Shown here: positions 7,264 through 14,497 of the stretch, piece by piece
Layout of the letters: each line of letters starts with the position of its first letter
Position numbering within the stretch: the first letter of the stretch is position 1
Assembly (NCBI GenBank): GCA_015494435.1
Contig: WGBH01000038.1
Span: 1 to 14,497 of the forward strand
Reading direction: 5' to 3'
Source: Thiotrichaceae bacterium
GTDB lineage: Bacteria; Pseudomonadota; Gammaproteobacteria; Thiotrichales; Thiotrichaceae
DNA length: 14,497 bases
Notes under the pieces: model-generated
The model's input: the letters and a program-made list of their open reading frames with translations, nothing else
What the model was told of the DNA's origin: nothing
Database searches by the model: none
Position numbers and translations under genes: made by a program

Positions 7264-7292
7264 ATTATACGTTGAAAGCCTGTTGACAGAAA
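7264..7292 (-). promoter_or_regulatory. Probable proS promoter
   Basis: A perfect -10 box TATAAT is read on the minus strand at 7269-7264, about 40 bases upstream of the proS ATG. The -35 position 17 bases further up (7292-7287) reads TTTCTG, only two matches to consensus. The same gap holds TTTAT-AAAG-ATCAA (7334-7347), a 9 of 10 FNR-like match too far upstream to interpret. Confidence 0.45.
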
Positions 7293-7355
7293 GTGATTAT
7301 AAGAATGTCATTTGAGTGATTCTTTCGTCCTCATTTATAAAGATCAACACAGGAC

Positions 7356-9437
7356 TTAAAATTCTTTACTGTATTTTCCTGAAACAACAATCCAAAACGC
7401 ATCCTGTTGACATTGCTGAATCAACTTTGCTTTTATTTTAGGCGGTACAATAATTTGCCCCCAAGTAAGCTTTCCTATTTTTTGGCTTTTTAAAATATAA
7501 AAGGGCATATTTTCTTTCACCACCGTCCCACATTTTTCACCATGCGGGGCTTTTCTTACATTTAAAGCAGGAACAGCCACTTTTCTTATACTAGCAAGTT
7601 CCTGATCAATAAAGTTTTCTAAAATGGGAAGGTTTTTCAAGGCATCAGGACGTAAAATAGGATTTAATGGCATCGGTCTAACTTCACTTTTAATCGCCAT
7701 TACTGCATGGCTTTGTGCTGAATTTCCAGCATTTACAAATCCTGAAGCAAATACAAAGGTATAAAAATCCTCTAAAAGTAAGTCTCTATTAGCAAGATCC
7801 CCCCCATCCCATGTTGTTGCATGACAACCTGAGCAATATTTAGATAAATAATTTTTTCGCAATGCCATAAAGCGAGTTGCTATTGTTGCAGAGCTTTGAA
7901 TGATTTCTTTAGCAAAGCTTTTTAAATCATAGCTGACTTCATTTTCATCTTTTATTGCATCACTTAATTTTCTTGGAGAGCCATCAAATTTACCAATAAT
8001 AAAGATGCCTTTTTGCTTAGATTTATACCCTGTATCATCCACAAACCAAATAGCCCCATCACGCGCAACAGTCATCGCAACAGGAGAACCTAAGGGTCGG
8101 TAAGGAGAATAGCCAAACCAGCCCTTAATTAATTCTTTTTGCTGTGCTGATCGAGGCATATTTTGTACATAATCCTTATAAAAATTCTTTTGATAAGGAG
8201 AGTCAATATTGGAGCGATTAATGCTTTTTTTATCAGACCAATAAAAGGCATCCTTATTATCGGATAATTTAGGTCTTCCTTTTTCATCCACATCAAAATA
8301 GACAATTCGATGTCCTGGAGAACGATAACCATGAAATGCAATGATTAATTTCCCTTTCAACTCAGGGAATAAATTTTTATCTTCAGGATAATATAACATG
8401 CCAAGTGGCGCAGCATGAGGCGGAAGTAATACCCAAGGCGCTTGATAAGTCCCTTCGCTATTTTGATAACCTGTTTGACATTTAAAGCCCTTATAACTTG
8501 AAAAAGCGGGGGATTGATTCTCAAAATTATAACAATACGGCCAGCCATAATGCTTGTCTTTTTCAATAATATTGATTTCTTCAAAAGGTGAAAACTCACT
8601 TTTTAAATCCATTGCATTTTCAGCTTGAATCAGCGTTCCTGATTTTTTATGAATGGCAAGTGCCATAGAATTTCTTAAACCTTTTGCCAATACGCTATAG
8701 TTTGGCGACCAACTCATTTCCCCTGTTCTCTTATAAAACCGCAACCCCGCAGTGGATGCTGTAAAACGACAGGCTTGATTTTTATCTTCTAAACATTGAT
8801 CCGAAGGTGCGCCAATATTAACAATTAGATTAAATGCTTTATCAAATACAAACAAAGTCACAGGATGTTTATTTTTACCATCTGCCATTGGTAGATCACT
8901 GATAATAACGTGTTTAGTTGGAAATTCTTCAGATGCATCAAACCAGAAAATTTGATTATCCTCACCAATAAAGACCTTATTAGTTGGCCCAAGAGCAACT
9001 GCATGAGGAAGACTAAGTTGATTCAAGCCTAAGTCTACTATCTCGTATTGTTGATTATGTTTCTTTAGCTTGACAACTTTGCCTAATCTGCGCCCCCATC
9101 CTCCCATATCCGTCAAAATAAAATCATCGCTATCAGGGAGTTGAATAAGTGCTCTAGGCTTTCTTAGTGTTTTATCACTTGCATTAATCGCCTTAACCAA
9201 GCCGACACAAACGCCCTCCTTTGCATCTACCCAAACTCTAGCAAAGCCCATGCAACTGCTATCCCCTTTTTGAATCGCCAAACCTGCTATTTTTTCAACC
9301 GTAATTTTATTACTGGATGCTGTATTGGGATTACTAGGATTACTAGGATTACTAGGATCAGGATCAGAAACTGAACTCTTACAAGCAATTAAAGTAAATA
9401 ATAAAAATAATGCTATAGAATATAATTTAAAGGTCAT
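7356..9437 (-). CDS. Lipoprotein: sugar (PQQ) dehydrogenase-type propeller fused to cytochrome c and SH3b-like domain
   Basis: About 693 residues from the chosen ATG. Residues 1-19 are a lipoprotein signal ending in LIAC, with C19 as the lipidated residue and K20-S21 after it, which suggests the outer membrane. A PSN-repeat spacer (28-37) leads to a large propeller region (about 45-500) of the glucose/sorbosone dehydrogenase type, with a conserved-looking LPHAVAL around H145. A c-type haem site follows, C535-S-G-C538-H539, with M589 in RPMP as likely sixth ligand. The last about 70 residues begin with ALNVRKAP, typical of bacterial SH3 domains. I infer a periplasm-facing, PQQ-dependent sugar or alcohol oxidase that passes electrons to its own haem. 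Substrate and PQQ are not proven. An upstream in-frame ATG at 9494 lies in a palindrome and would block the signal peptide; the ATG at 9437 has AAGGA 5 bases upstream. Confidence 0.82.
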   Translation of the reverse strand: MTFKLYSIALFLLFTLIACKSSVSDPDPSNPSNPSNPNTASSNKITVEKIAGLAIQKGDSSCMGFARVWVDAKEGVCVGLVKAINASDKTLRKPRALIQLPDSDDFILTDMGGWGRRLGKVVKLKKHNQQYEIVDLGLNQLSLPHAVALGPTNKVFIGEDNQIFWFDASEEFPTKHVIISDLPMADGKNKHPVTLFVFDKAFNLIVNIGAPSDQCLEDKNQACRFTASTAGLRFYKRTGEMSWSPNYSVLAKGLRNSMALAIHKKSGTLIQAENAMDLKSEFSPFEEINIIEKDKHYGWPYCYNFENQSPAFSSYKGFKCQTGYQNSEGTYQAPWVLLPPHAAPLGMLYYPEDKNLFPELKGKLIIAFHGYRSPGHRIVYFDVDEKGRPKLSDNKDAFYWSDKKSINRSNIDSPYQKNFYKDYVQNMPRSAQQKELIKGWFGYSPYRPLGSPVAMTVARDGAIWFVDDTGYKSKQKGIFIIGKFDGSPRKLSDAIKDENEVSYDLKSFAKEIIQSSATIATRFMALRKNYLSKYCSGCHATTWDGGDLANRDLLLEDFYTFVFASGFVNAGNSAQSHAVMAIKSEVRPMPLNPILRPDALKNLPILENFIDQELASIRKVAVPALNVRKAPHGEKCGTVVKENMPFYILKSQKIGKLTWGQIIVPPKIKAKLIQQCQQDAFWIVVSGKYSKEF
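9328..9366. repeat. In-frame short tandem repeat in the lipoprotein spacer
   Basis: On the plus strand GGATTACTA occurs three times without change (9328-9354), followed by GGATCA twice (9355-9366). In the gene it encodes the proline/serine/asparagine spacer between the lipid anchor and the propeller. Both unit lengths are multiples of three, so copy-number change would alter linker length but keep the frame. Confidence 0.85.
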
Positions 9438-9446
9438 GCTTTCCTT

Positions 9447-9567
9447 AATACCTTTGCTAATCATGCTTTGTAGGGTGGATAAGTGATAGCACATCCACCA
9501 AAATCAATGTGTTACGGTGGATGCGTTATACTTATCCACCCTACAATTTAAATCTGGCAAAGGTATT
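9447..9567. repeat. 121-bp nested palindromic repeat element
   Basis: The outer arms AATACCTTTGC (9447-9457) and GCAAAGGTATT (9557-9567) are perfect complements. After equal 12-base spacers come the inner arms, GTAGGGTGGATAAGT (9470-9484) facing its exact complement ending at 9544, then a less perfect stretch and CATCCACC / GGTGGATG around a central loop. It fills the gap between the DUF4332-type gene and the lipoprotein gene, starting beside the ribosome-binding site of the latter. No T tract follows it, so it is not a standard terminator. A decayed relative is at 3351-3447. No transposase is present; it may be a REP-like or MITE-like element. Confidence 0.85.
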
Positions 9568-9571
9568 GTTC

Positions 9572-10714
9572 CTATTGCTTTATAAGTCTCTTCGCCTCAT
9601 CAATAAGCGTTTTAAGCTCATTAAAATTAGGCAGTTTGCTACGTTTTGTGATATGTTCATAAACGGCTTTAATATTTTCAGAAATTATCTCAGGCTTTGA
9701 AGTTGCAAGTTCTTTCACCGAATTAACTCCTGATAATTCCAGTAATTCTGCCAAAATACCATCAACCCCTTTCACACGCATTAAATCAGCATTATTGACC
9801 CAAGTACGAACAACCCATGCTTCTTTGCCTAAACTTTTTGATAATAAGTTAATCCCTATTTCAGTCTTGGCTTTTGCTAATAAATCCTCTGTTGTCTTGA
9901 TATTCATGTTTGACAATCGTCTCTGATCTTCTTCTGAAAGTGCTTGGATGGAGCCGATGGCTAGCACGCTACTTTTATTCTTTTGATCTTGCTTTTGATC
10001 AATCGAATTATTATTTTGGGCTGAATTAACCACTTTCTGACCAGCTGTTATTAGTTTTTGCTCAGCTATATTAAGCTTATCGCTAGTAACCACAAGTTCG
10101 GACATGGTTTCTTCTAATTCTGTTTCTAGCTTGCTTACTTGTTGCTGTAAATCTTTCAGTTGCTTCTCATTGTTTATTTCGCCTTCAGAGCGTTGTAAAG
10201 CCAATTGTTCTTGTTGTTTAATATTTTCTTTCAGTTCTTTATTAAGCGTTTTTTCTTTCTCCAAACTCTCCTCTATTGCTATTAATTTTGCTTCTAACTT
10301 AGCATTAGGACGATGCCCTTTATCTTCAAATTCTGTTAATTTTCGATCAAATTGTGCCATACTCATGGCTAATTCTTCATCTTTTTGTGCCAATAATAAC
10401 TCTTGCCGTTGCATTTCATTATCTGCCATTACTAGATTTTTATTTAAATGTTTAACGGTCTGATCAAATGATTGCTTTTGCGCTTTAAGCTTACGTTCTA
10501 ATCTATCGTTTTCATGTGACATTCCTGCAAGTTTATTGATTTTAGTTGCATAGCTATTGCGTTCCTGACTTAGCAAGTCGTATTTATCTTGCCATTGTGT
10601 ATTAAGGGCGCGTAATTTATGCTGACCTCCTCCCCGAAATATCCACCCTAAAAGTCCTGAAACTAAAGCCGTTATCAGTAGGCATAACCAAATTTGAGAT
10701 AATAAATAAGCCAT
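9572..10714 (-). CDS. Membrane-anchored coiled-coil protein with C-terminal DUF4332-type helix-hairpin-helix domain
   Basis: A 380-residue protein. One membrane helix (about 5-26) is followed by GWIFRGGG. A long charged coiled coil (about 35-225) is rich in Glu, Lys and Gln. A polar linker (about 226-248) leads to a C-terminal domain (about 250-380) with tandem helix-hairpin-helix-like units, including the NNADLMRVKGVDG stretch and the GVNSVKELA segment typical of DUF4332. The positive residues after the helix suggest a cytoplasmic coiled coil. The function of DUF4332 is unknown; HhH folds often bind DNA non-specifically. Its ATG overlaps the stop of the BON-OmpA gene by one base (TAATG), with GAGGA about 9 bases upstream, so the two are translationally coupled and may act together in linking envelope and cell interior. 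Confidence 0.75.
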   Translation of the reverse strand: MAYLLSQIWLCLLITALVSGLLGWIFRGGGQHKLRALNTQWQDKYDLLSQERNSYATKINKLAGMSHENDRLERKLKAQKQSFDQTVKHLNKNLVMADNEMQRQELLLAQKDEELAMSMAQFDRKLTEFEDKGHRPNAKLEAKLIAIEESLEKEKTLNKELKENIKQQEQLALQRSEGEINNEKQLKDLQQQVSKLETELEETMSELVVTSDKLNIAEQKLITAGQKVVNSAQNNNSIDQKQDQKNKSSVLAIGSIQALSEEDQRRLSNMNIKTTEDLLAKAKTEIGINLLSKSLGKEAWVVRTWVNNADLMRVKGVDGILAELLELSGVNSVKELATSKPEIISENIKAVYEHITKRSKLPNFNELKTLIDEAKRLIKQ

Positions 10715-11523
10715 TATTGTTTGTCCTCAACTGTTATTTCAATCCGACGATTCTTATTACGACCCGCTTTTGTTCTATTGCTGGCAACGGGTGAATTAGA
10801 TCCATGTCCTAGTGCTGTTAAACGTTTATCATCAATTTTCTTGCTGATTAGATATTTTATAATCGCATTAGCTCTCGCTTGGCTTAATTTTCTATTTAGT
10901 CCTTCTTTACCTGTCGAGTCTGTATAACCGTGAATTTGAAGATTGAAATGACTGCATTCTTTCGCAGTTAAAGCAATATGGTTCAGCACTGAATAACTCG
11001 ATTTCCGCACTACAGCGCTAGAGCTATTAAAATGAATCGGGGTTTTAAGAATTTGATTAAATTTATTTTGACAATTTTTAGCTCGTTTGGCGATTGTTTC
11101 TTTATCAATATGAGTGCCTATTTTTTGAGAGTGCTTATCTTTGATATGCGTTGGCGTTATTGAGACTGTATGACTATCAGAATCAGTTTGATCTATCTTC
11201 TTTTCCATTTTATCTGATTGAATTGCATCAACACTGGTAGGATCTATTTTTAATTGATTATGGATAATATTATATCCAAAAATACGCACCACCTGATCCG
11301 CCGCTTTTTTTTCAGCCTCACTCGGTGCTGTCCCTGTAAGAGTAATGTCACGCCCATCCACACTAAGATTTACCCATGACATATTTTGATGATCCAAAGC
11401 TGCCTGAGAACGTGTACGAATATCGTTTTCTATCACTGCGGAAGCATTCATCTTGTAAGTACAGTAATAGCCTAATAATGTAGCAGCAATAAGTGCTAAT
11501 AAAAGAAGTAGAAATTTTTTCAT
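10714..11523 (-). CDS. BON-OmpA envelope protein with N-terminal membrane anchor
   Basis: A 269-residue protein. Residues 3-22 are hydrophobic, an anchor or uncleaved signal; no lipobox fits. A BON-like domain follows (about 32-95, with VNLSVDGRDITLTGTAPSEA), then a polar linker (about 96-150) and an OmpA-like C-terminal domain (about 160-266). That domain keeps the peptidoglycan-binding hallmarks: HGYTDSTG with D202, LSQARANAI, and NRRIEI with R259/R260. It should sit in the periplasm and bind cell wall. The same order (anchor, BON, OmpA) occurs in mycobacterial ArfA/Rv0899, a structural parallel only. The ATG has AGGAG about 6 bases upstream. It is the first gene of the minus-strand group and is divergent from the ECF sigma gene. 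Confidence 0.85.
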   Translation of the reverse strand: MKKFLLLLLALIAATLLGYYCTYKMNASAVIENDIRTRSQAALDHQNMSWVNLSVDGRDITLTGTAPSEAEKKAADQVVRIFGYNIIHNQLKIDPTSVDAIQSDKMEKKIDQTDSDSHTVSITPTHIKDKHSQKIGTHIDKETIAKRAKNCQNKFNQILKTPIHFNSSSAVVRKSSYSVLNHIALTAKECSHFNLQIHGYTDSTGKEGLNRKLSQARANAIIKYLISKKIDDKRLTALGHGSNSPVASNRTKAGRNKNRRIEITVEDKQ

Positions 11524-11877
11524 CCGATCTCCTAAACTCTAAATAAGTGCATTTACCGTTTGTAGAAATATTACTACACTATATCGCATTAAAAAGTTTT
11601 ATATCGGTTGATATATAAACAATAAGAAAAATTATTAATCAATAAATAATTATCATTATGAAATAATAAGCTATTTTTACGAAATAACTATAAATAACTG
11701 AGCTTTTTTACCATACTTTATCGCTATAGCAATTAATGATTCACAATCGTTAATTTTCTGTACAGACCTCTTATTTGTCTATTATTTTAAAGATTTCCTT
11801 AAGAGGTTTTCTTAATATCCCTATGTATTAACTCACCTTTTAAATGAGTCGATATATCAAAACTAGCGAAGATAAAA
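11524..11877. promoter_or_regulatory. 354-bp divergent regulatory gap with inverted repeats, no gene seen
   Basis: This very AT-rich gap should hold the promoters of both the BON-OmpA group and the ECF-kinase pair. Three signals stand out. GTTTTATATC-GGTT-GATATATAAAC (11596-11620) is a near-palindrome about 75-97 bases before the BON-OmpA start. ACCTCTTA (11766-11773) and TAAGAGGT (11800-11807) form a perfect 8-bp inverted repeat upstream of the sigma gene. The 19 bases at 11642-11660 match the classical Fur box at about 13 positions, ending ATCATTATG. An 8-base direct repeat AAATAACT (11682-11689, 11692-11699) is also present. I find no small gene or RNA. Confidence 0.4.
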
Positions 11878-12396
11878 ATGGAATTTAATCAAAATAACTC
11901 AATACTACTTCAATCCGTTTATCCTGACCTTAAACGTCTCGCCTCCGTCTATATGTCAAGGGAGCGAATAGGACATACCTTGTGTCCGACAGCCTTAGTG
12001 AACGAAGCCTATTTAAAGCTATGTTCAAATCAGGATATTGAAAGCGAAGATAAACAACATTTTTTAGCCATTTGCGGACGTTGCATTCGTCAAGTTTTAG
12101 TTGAACATTCTCGAAAAAAAAATGCCTTAAAGAGAGGCGGAGATCTTAACTTTATGACCTTGCACGAAGAGTCATGCAGGAGTGATACCCGTCATGATAC
12201 AGACTTTGCAGCACTAGATGAGTCATTAAAACGTTTAGAGACCCTAGATAAAGTGCAGGTCAGGGTAGTAGAGTTGCGCTTTTATTCAGGCATGACGATA
12301 GAAGAAATTGCCTTGCTTCTAGGGTTGTCAGAGTCAACCATAAAGCGAAAATGGACAATGGCTAAAGCATGGTTATACAAGGAAATAAAACAATAG
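11878..12396 (+). CDS. ECF sigma factor of the Ser/Thr-kinase-associated class (ECF43-like)
   Basis: A 172-residue ECF sigma factor: region 2 (about 10-85) for core binding and -10 recognition, region 4 (about 115-170) with helix-turn-helix MTIEEIALLLGLSESTIKR for the -35. Where most ECF factors have an acidic DAED-type motif before LVQEAFLRL, this has HTLCPTALVNEAYLKL (33-48), with T34 and T38 and no acidic residue. That form is typical of the kinase-associated class. In the Vibrio parahaemolyticus member EcfP, threonine phosphorylation by the partner kinase PknT is reported to supply the missing charge. By analogy T38 or T34 is a candidate phosphosite (inference). The next gene starts inside its 3' end, so both are one transcript. 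No anti-sigma gene is seen. Confidence 0.88.
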   Translation: MEFNQNNSILLQSVYPDLKRLASVYMSRERIGHTLCPTALVNEAYLKLCSNQDIESEDKQHFLAICGRCIRQVLVEHSRKKNALKRGGDLNFMTLHEESCRSDTRHDTDFAALDESLKRLETLDKVQVRVVELRFYSGMTIEEIALLLGLSESTIKRKWTMAKAWLYKEIKQ

Positions 12397-14497
12397 AAGC
12401 ACACACCTTTGCACGTGTAGAACAGTATTTTTCTAGCGCGTTAAAAATTGATAATAAAGATAAACGCTTTGCATGGCTTGAATACGTTTTGCGTGATGAT
12501 CAAGAAACCTTGAAAGAGGTTTGTTTATTATTAATCGCTCATCATGAAGCCGATGCTTTTTTGGCAAGCCCTCCTCCTTTAAAAGAAGCGATTGATGTCA
12601 TTAGTACCCGCTGTCCTGATTTAACAGGAAGACGTTTAGGCGTATATGAAGTTATTGCTAAAATAGCCCGTGGTGGTATGGGAAGAATCTATTCTGCTAA
12701 ACGTGTTGATGGCGAATACCAGCAAATCGTTGCGATAAAGGTGGTAGAAGTATCTCACCTTGAAACTGAGTTATTTCAAAAAGAACGCCAGTTTCTTGCC
12801 GATATTCAGCACCCTAATATTGTCACCTTACTCGATGGTGGAACCTTAGAAGAAGGATTCCCTTATCTTGTAATGGAATTAGTTGATGGCGTATCAATTG
12901 ATAAATATGTGAGTTCATTTCGACTTACTATGCGCGAAACAGTTAAATTATGTAGCGAACTCTGTGGCGTAGTCGATGATGCACATCAGCAAGGTGTGAT
13001 TCATTGTGATTTAAAGCCTGATAATATTTTGGTGATCAATAAAGGCAACCGAAAAGGCACACTTAAACTACTCGACTTTGGGATTGCACAATCCCTTTCT
13101 GTGAGTAATTCAGAACCCACTAAAAGAACAAGAGGCATTACCCCTGAATACGCTAGCCCACAACGTCACCGTCATCGTTCACCGCATCATACAGATGATG
13201 TGTATAGCCTTGGCATTATTCTAGGACAACTTTTGAGTGGTCAACCTTTGTCTTCGATTAAAAAAACCTCCTTGACAAAAAAAAGCTATCAATCAGCCGA
13301 TCTTAACGTACTTACAAAAACGATTGAAAATAAAGAGATGGTTCAAATATTGCGTAAGGCTACCGCAAATAAACGTAACGCTCGCTATCAATCCGCGAAA
13401 GATTTTCAAGAAGATTTACAAAATTGGTTAGATGACAAACCTATTAATGCAGCACAAGGAGGGATACTCTATTTTCACAGCAAATTTGTTTATCGTTATC
13501 GTAAGATTATTTTTATCATTATTACGTTTGCACTCTTGGCTTTATTGATCGGACAAATAACTGGAGGCTATTTTAAACAACAACAATACTCAATTGTGCG
13601 ACAACAAGAAGCACTAGATGCTGTTGAAGATCTTAATACCCTCCTTGCTTCTATTCCTATCACGCCTACCATAGAAAAAGAAGTGACAGAATTAACAGTG
13701 AGTCATTTGCAAGACTTAAATAACGCCACTCTCGATAACCCAGTCATTAAAAGGCTCTATGCAGATTTATCTATTCGTTTAGCAAATGTTAATGGGCATC
13801 CTTATTATGTGAATTTAGGCAAACTGACTAAGGCGCAACAACATTATCAAAAAGCATTGGCTTTATACAAGGAACTAGCAATATTAGAAAAAACTAGCAA
13901 TGATCCCTCAATACAACAATCTATAAAAATTAATCAAAGTTATATTCAACACCGATTAGCAGAACTCGAAATCTATGATAAAGGTTATGAAAATATTGAT
14001 TTTTTACTGCAAATTCAAAAAAAGATGTTGTTAATACGACAGAATTTAGCTGAACAACAATTTGAAGAACTATCACCTAAGCAACACCTTCTTGTTTTAA
14101 ATATATTGCTTGCAGGTGCTTATGAAAGCTTGCGTGTAAAAGCTTATGCAGAAACATGGAAGTTATTAAGTCAAATTAAGCCGATGCTTTCTGCTAATGA
14201 GCAATACAATGAAAAGGATGCTCAACAGCACCGCTACCTCACGGCCTTTTATCATGAAATAACAGGTCATCTCTACTACCTACAAAACAATGTTAATGCA
14301 GCACTTAGTGCATACACTAAAATAAAACGCCCCACAAAAAATAGTGACGAAATAACTGCTCGCTATCAATCTTTGCTGATTCGGGTAGACAGTGCCTTTG
14401 CTTGTCTTGGCTATTTGCAAAAAAATACCGCTATGAAACGGCAACATTTTAAATATTTTGAATATGTGCGTATTAATATGCAAACATTGGCTAATAA
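12369..14497 (+). CDS. Membrane Ser/Thr protein kinase with TPR-like C-terminal region (partial, runs off window)
   Basis: An open frame of at least 709 residues with no stop before the window end. It starts at an ATG that overlaps the sigma gene by 28 bases. An N-terminal stretch (1-90) precedes the kinase domain (about 93-365): glycine loop ARGGMGRIYSA (100-110), K124 in VAIKV, likely helix-C E139, catalytic loop H212-C-D214-L-K216-P-D-N219, D236-F-G, and TPEYASP ending the activation segment. The residue before the catalytic Asp is Cys, not Arg, so it is a non-RD kinase. A histidine-rich stretch (H267, H269, H273, H274) follows the activation segment. One membrane helix (about 380-400) separates the cytoplasmic kinase from a periplasmic region with TPR-like helices, for example KAQQHYQKALALYKEL. 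The likely role is sensing at the envelope and activating the adjacent sigma factor by phosphorylation. Confidence 0.88.
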   Translation, partial: MVIQGNKTIEAHTFARVEQYFSSALKIDNKDKRFAWLEYVLRDDQETLKEVCLLLIAHHEADAFLASPPPLKEAIDVISTRCPDLTGRRLGVYEVIAKIARGGMGRIYSAKRVDGEYQQIVAIKVVEVSHLETELFQKERQFLADIQHPNIVTLLDGGTLEEGFPYLVMELVDGVSIDKYVSSFRLTMRETVKLCSELCGVVDDAHQQGVIHCDLKPDNILVINKGNRKGTLKLLDFGIAQSLSVSNSEPTKRTRGITPEYASPQRHRHRSPHHTDDVYSLGIILGQLLSGQPLSSIKKTSLTKKSYQSADLNVLTKTIENKEMVQILRKATANKRNARYQSAKDFQEDLQNWLDDKPINAAQGGILYFHSKFVYRYRKIIFIIITFALLALLIGQITGGYFKQQQYSIVRQQEALDAVEDLNTLLASIPITPTIEKEVTELTVSHLQDLNNATLDNPVIKRLYADLSIRLANVNGHPYYVNLGKLTKAQQHYQKALALYKELAILEKTSNDPSIQQSIKINQSYIQHRLAELEIYDKGYENIDFLLQIQKKMLLIRQNLAEQQFEELSPKQHLLVLNILLAGAYESLRVKAYAETWKLLSQIKPMLSANEQYNEKDAQQHRYLTAFYHEITGHLYYLQNNVNAALSAYTKIKRPTKNSDEITARYQSLLIRVDSAFACLGYLQKNTAMKRQHFKYFEYVRINMQTLAN

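Noticed and set aside
7334..7347. FNR-like box TTTAT-AAAG-ATCAA upstream of proS
   Set aside because: 9 of 10 matches, but about 83 bases above the likely start and before a housekeeping gene, in AT-rich DNA where such matches occur by chance.
9438..9494. Upstream start of the lipoprotein gene at 9494
   Set aside because: It would place 19 residues before the lipoprotein signal and lies in the palindrome. The ATG at 9437 has AAGGA at good spacing and begins the signal peptide.
10104..10463. 119-codon plus-strand frame opposite the coiled-coil gene
   Set aside because: Ser/Phe/Cys-rich translation of the antisense of a Glu/Lys/Gln coiled coil; the minus-strand gene explains the region.
14280..14483. 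67-codon minus-strand frame at the window end
   Set aside because: Antisense to the kinase C-terminal region, no ribosome-binding site and no recognisable family.
1..14497. CRISPR arrays, tRNA/rRNA genes, insertion sequences, phage genes
   Set aside because: I looked for regularly spaced repeats, tRNA-like ends, transposase motifs and phage genes and saw none; the only repeats are the two palindromic elements and short local ones.

Overview
The window reads as AT-rich chromosomal DNA of a gammaproteobacterium. The evidence is the Pseudomonas-like Fur, a UbiD close to the Escherichia coli enzyme, CysQ, a YrfG-type nucleotidase, a bacterial ProRS with an editing insert, and a DNR/FNR-type regulator. 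I cannot name the genus. The palindromic repeats (GGTGGATGCG / TTATCCACC type) remind me of those in sulfur-oxidising and methanotrophic gammaproteobacteria, but that is memory and not a search result.

Left part (1-3460): a DNR-like Crp/Fnr regulator on the minus strand has an FNR-type box just upstream of its start. It diverges from fur, which overlaps ubiD by ATGA. Between the two divergent genes lies a plus-strand stretch that folds into three consecutive hairpins and ends in a textbook intrinsic terminator. I read it as an undescribed small RNA of about 100 nt with a C-rich loop.

Middle part (3461-7355): a housekeeping block. A DUF423 membrane protein and cysQ share the minus strand, a yrfG-type HAD nucleotidase is divergent from cysQ, and proS is convergent with yrfG.

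Right part (7356-14497): this looks like an accessory cell-envelope and signalling locus. A minus-strand group encodes (in transcription order) a membrane-anchored BON-OmpA protein, a translationally coupled membrane coiled-coil protein with a DUF4332-type helix-hairpin-helix end, and, after a 121-bp palindrome, a large lipoprotein that joins a sugar-dehydrogenase-type propeller, a c-type cytochrome and an SH3b-like end. Divergent from it are an ECF sigma factor lacking the usual acidic region-2 motif and an overlapping membrane Ser/Thr kinase with TPR-like helices after its membrane segment, cut by the window end. Sigma and kinase fit the kinase-activated ECF class (ECF43-like). I infer, without proof, that the divergent envelope genes could be among the targets.

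The strongest candidates for something new are the three-hairpin RNA (about 1078-1180) and the sigma/kinase plus envelope locus (7356-14497).
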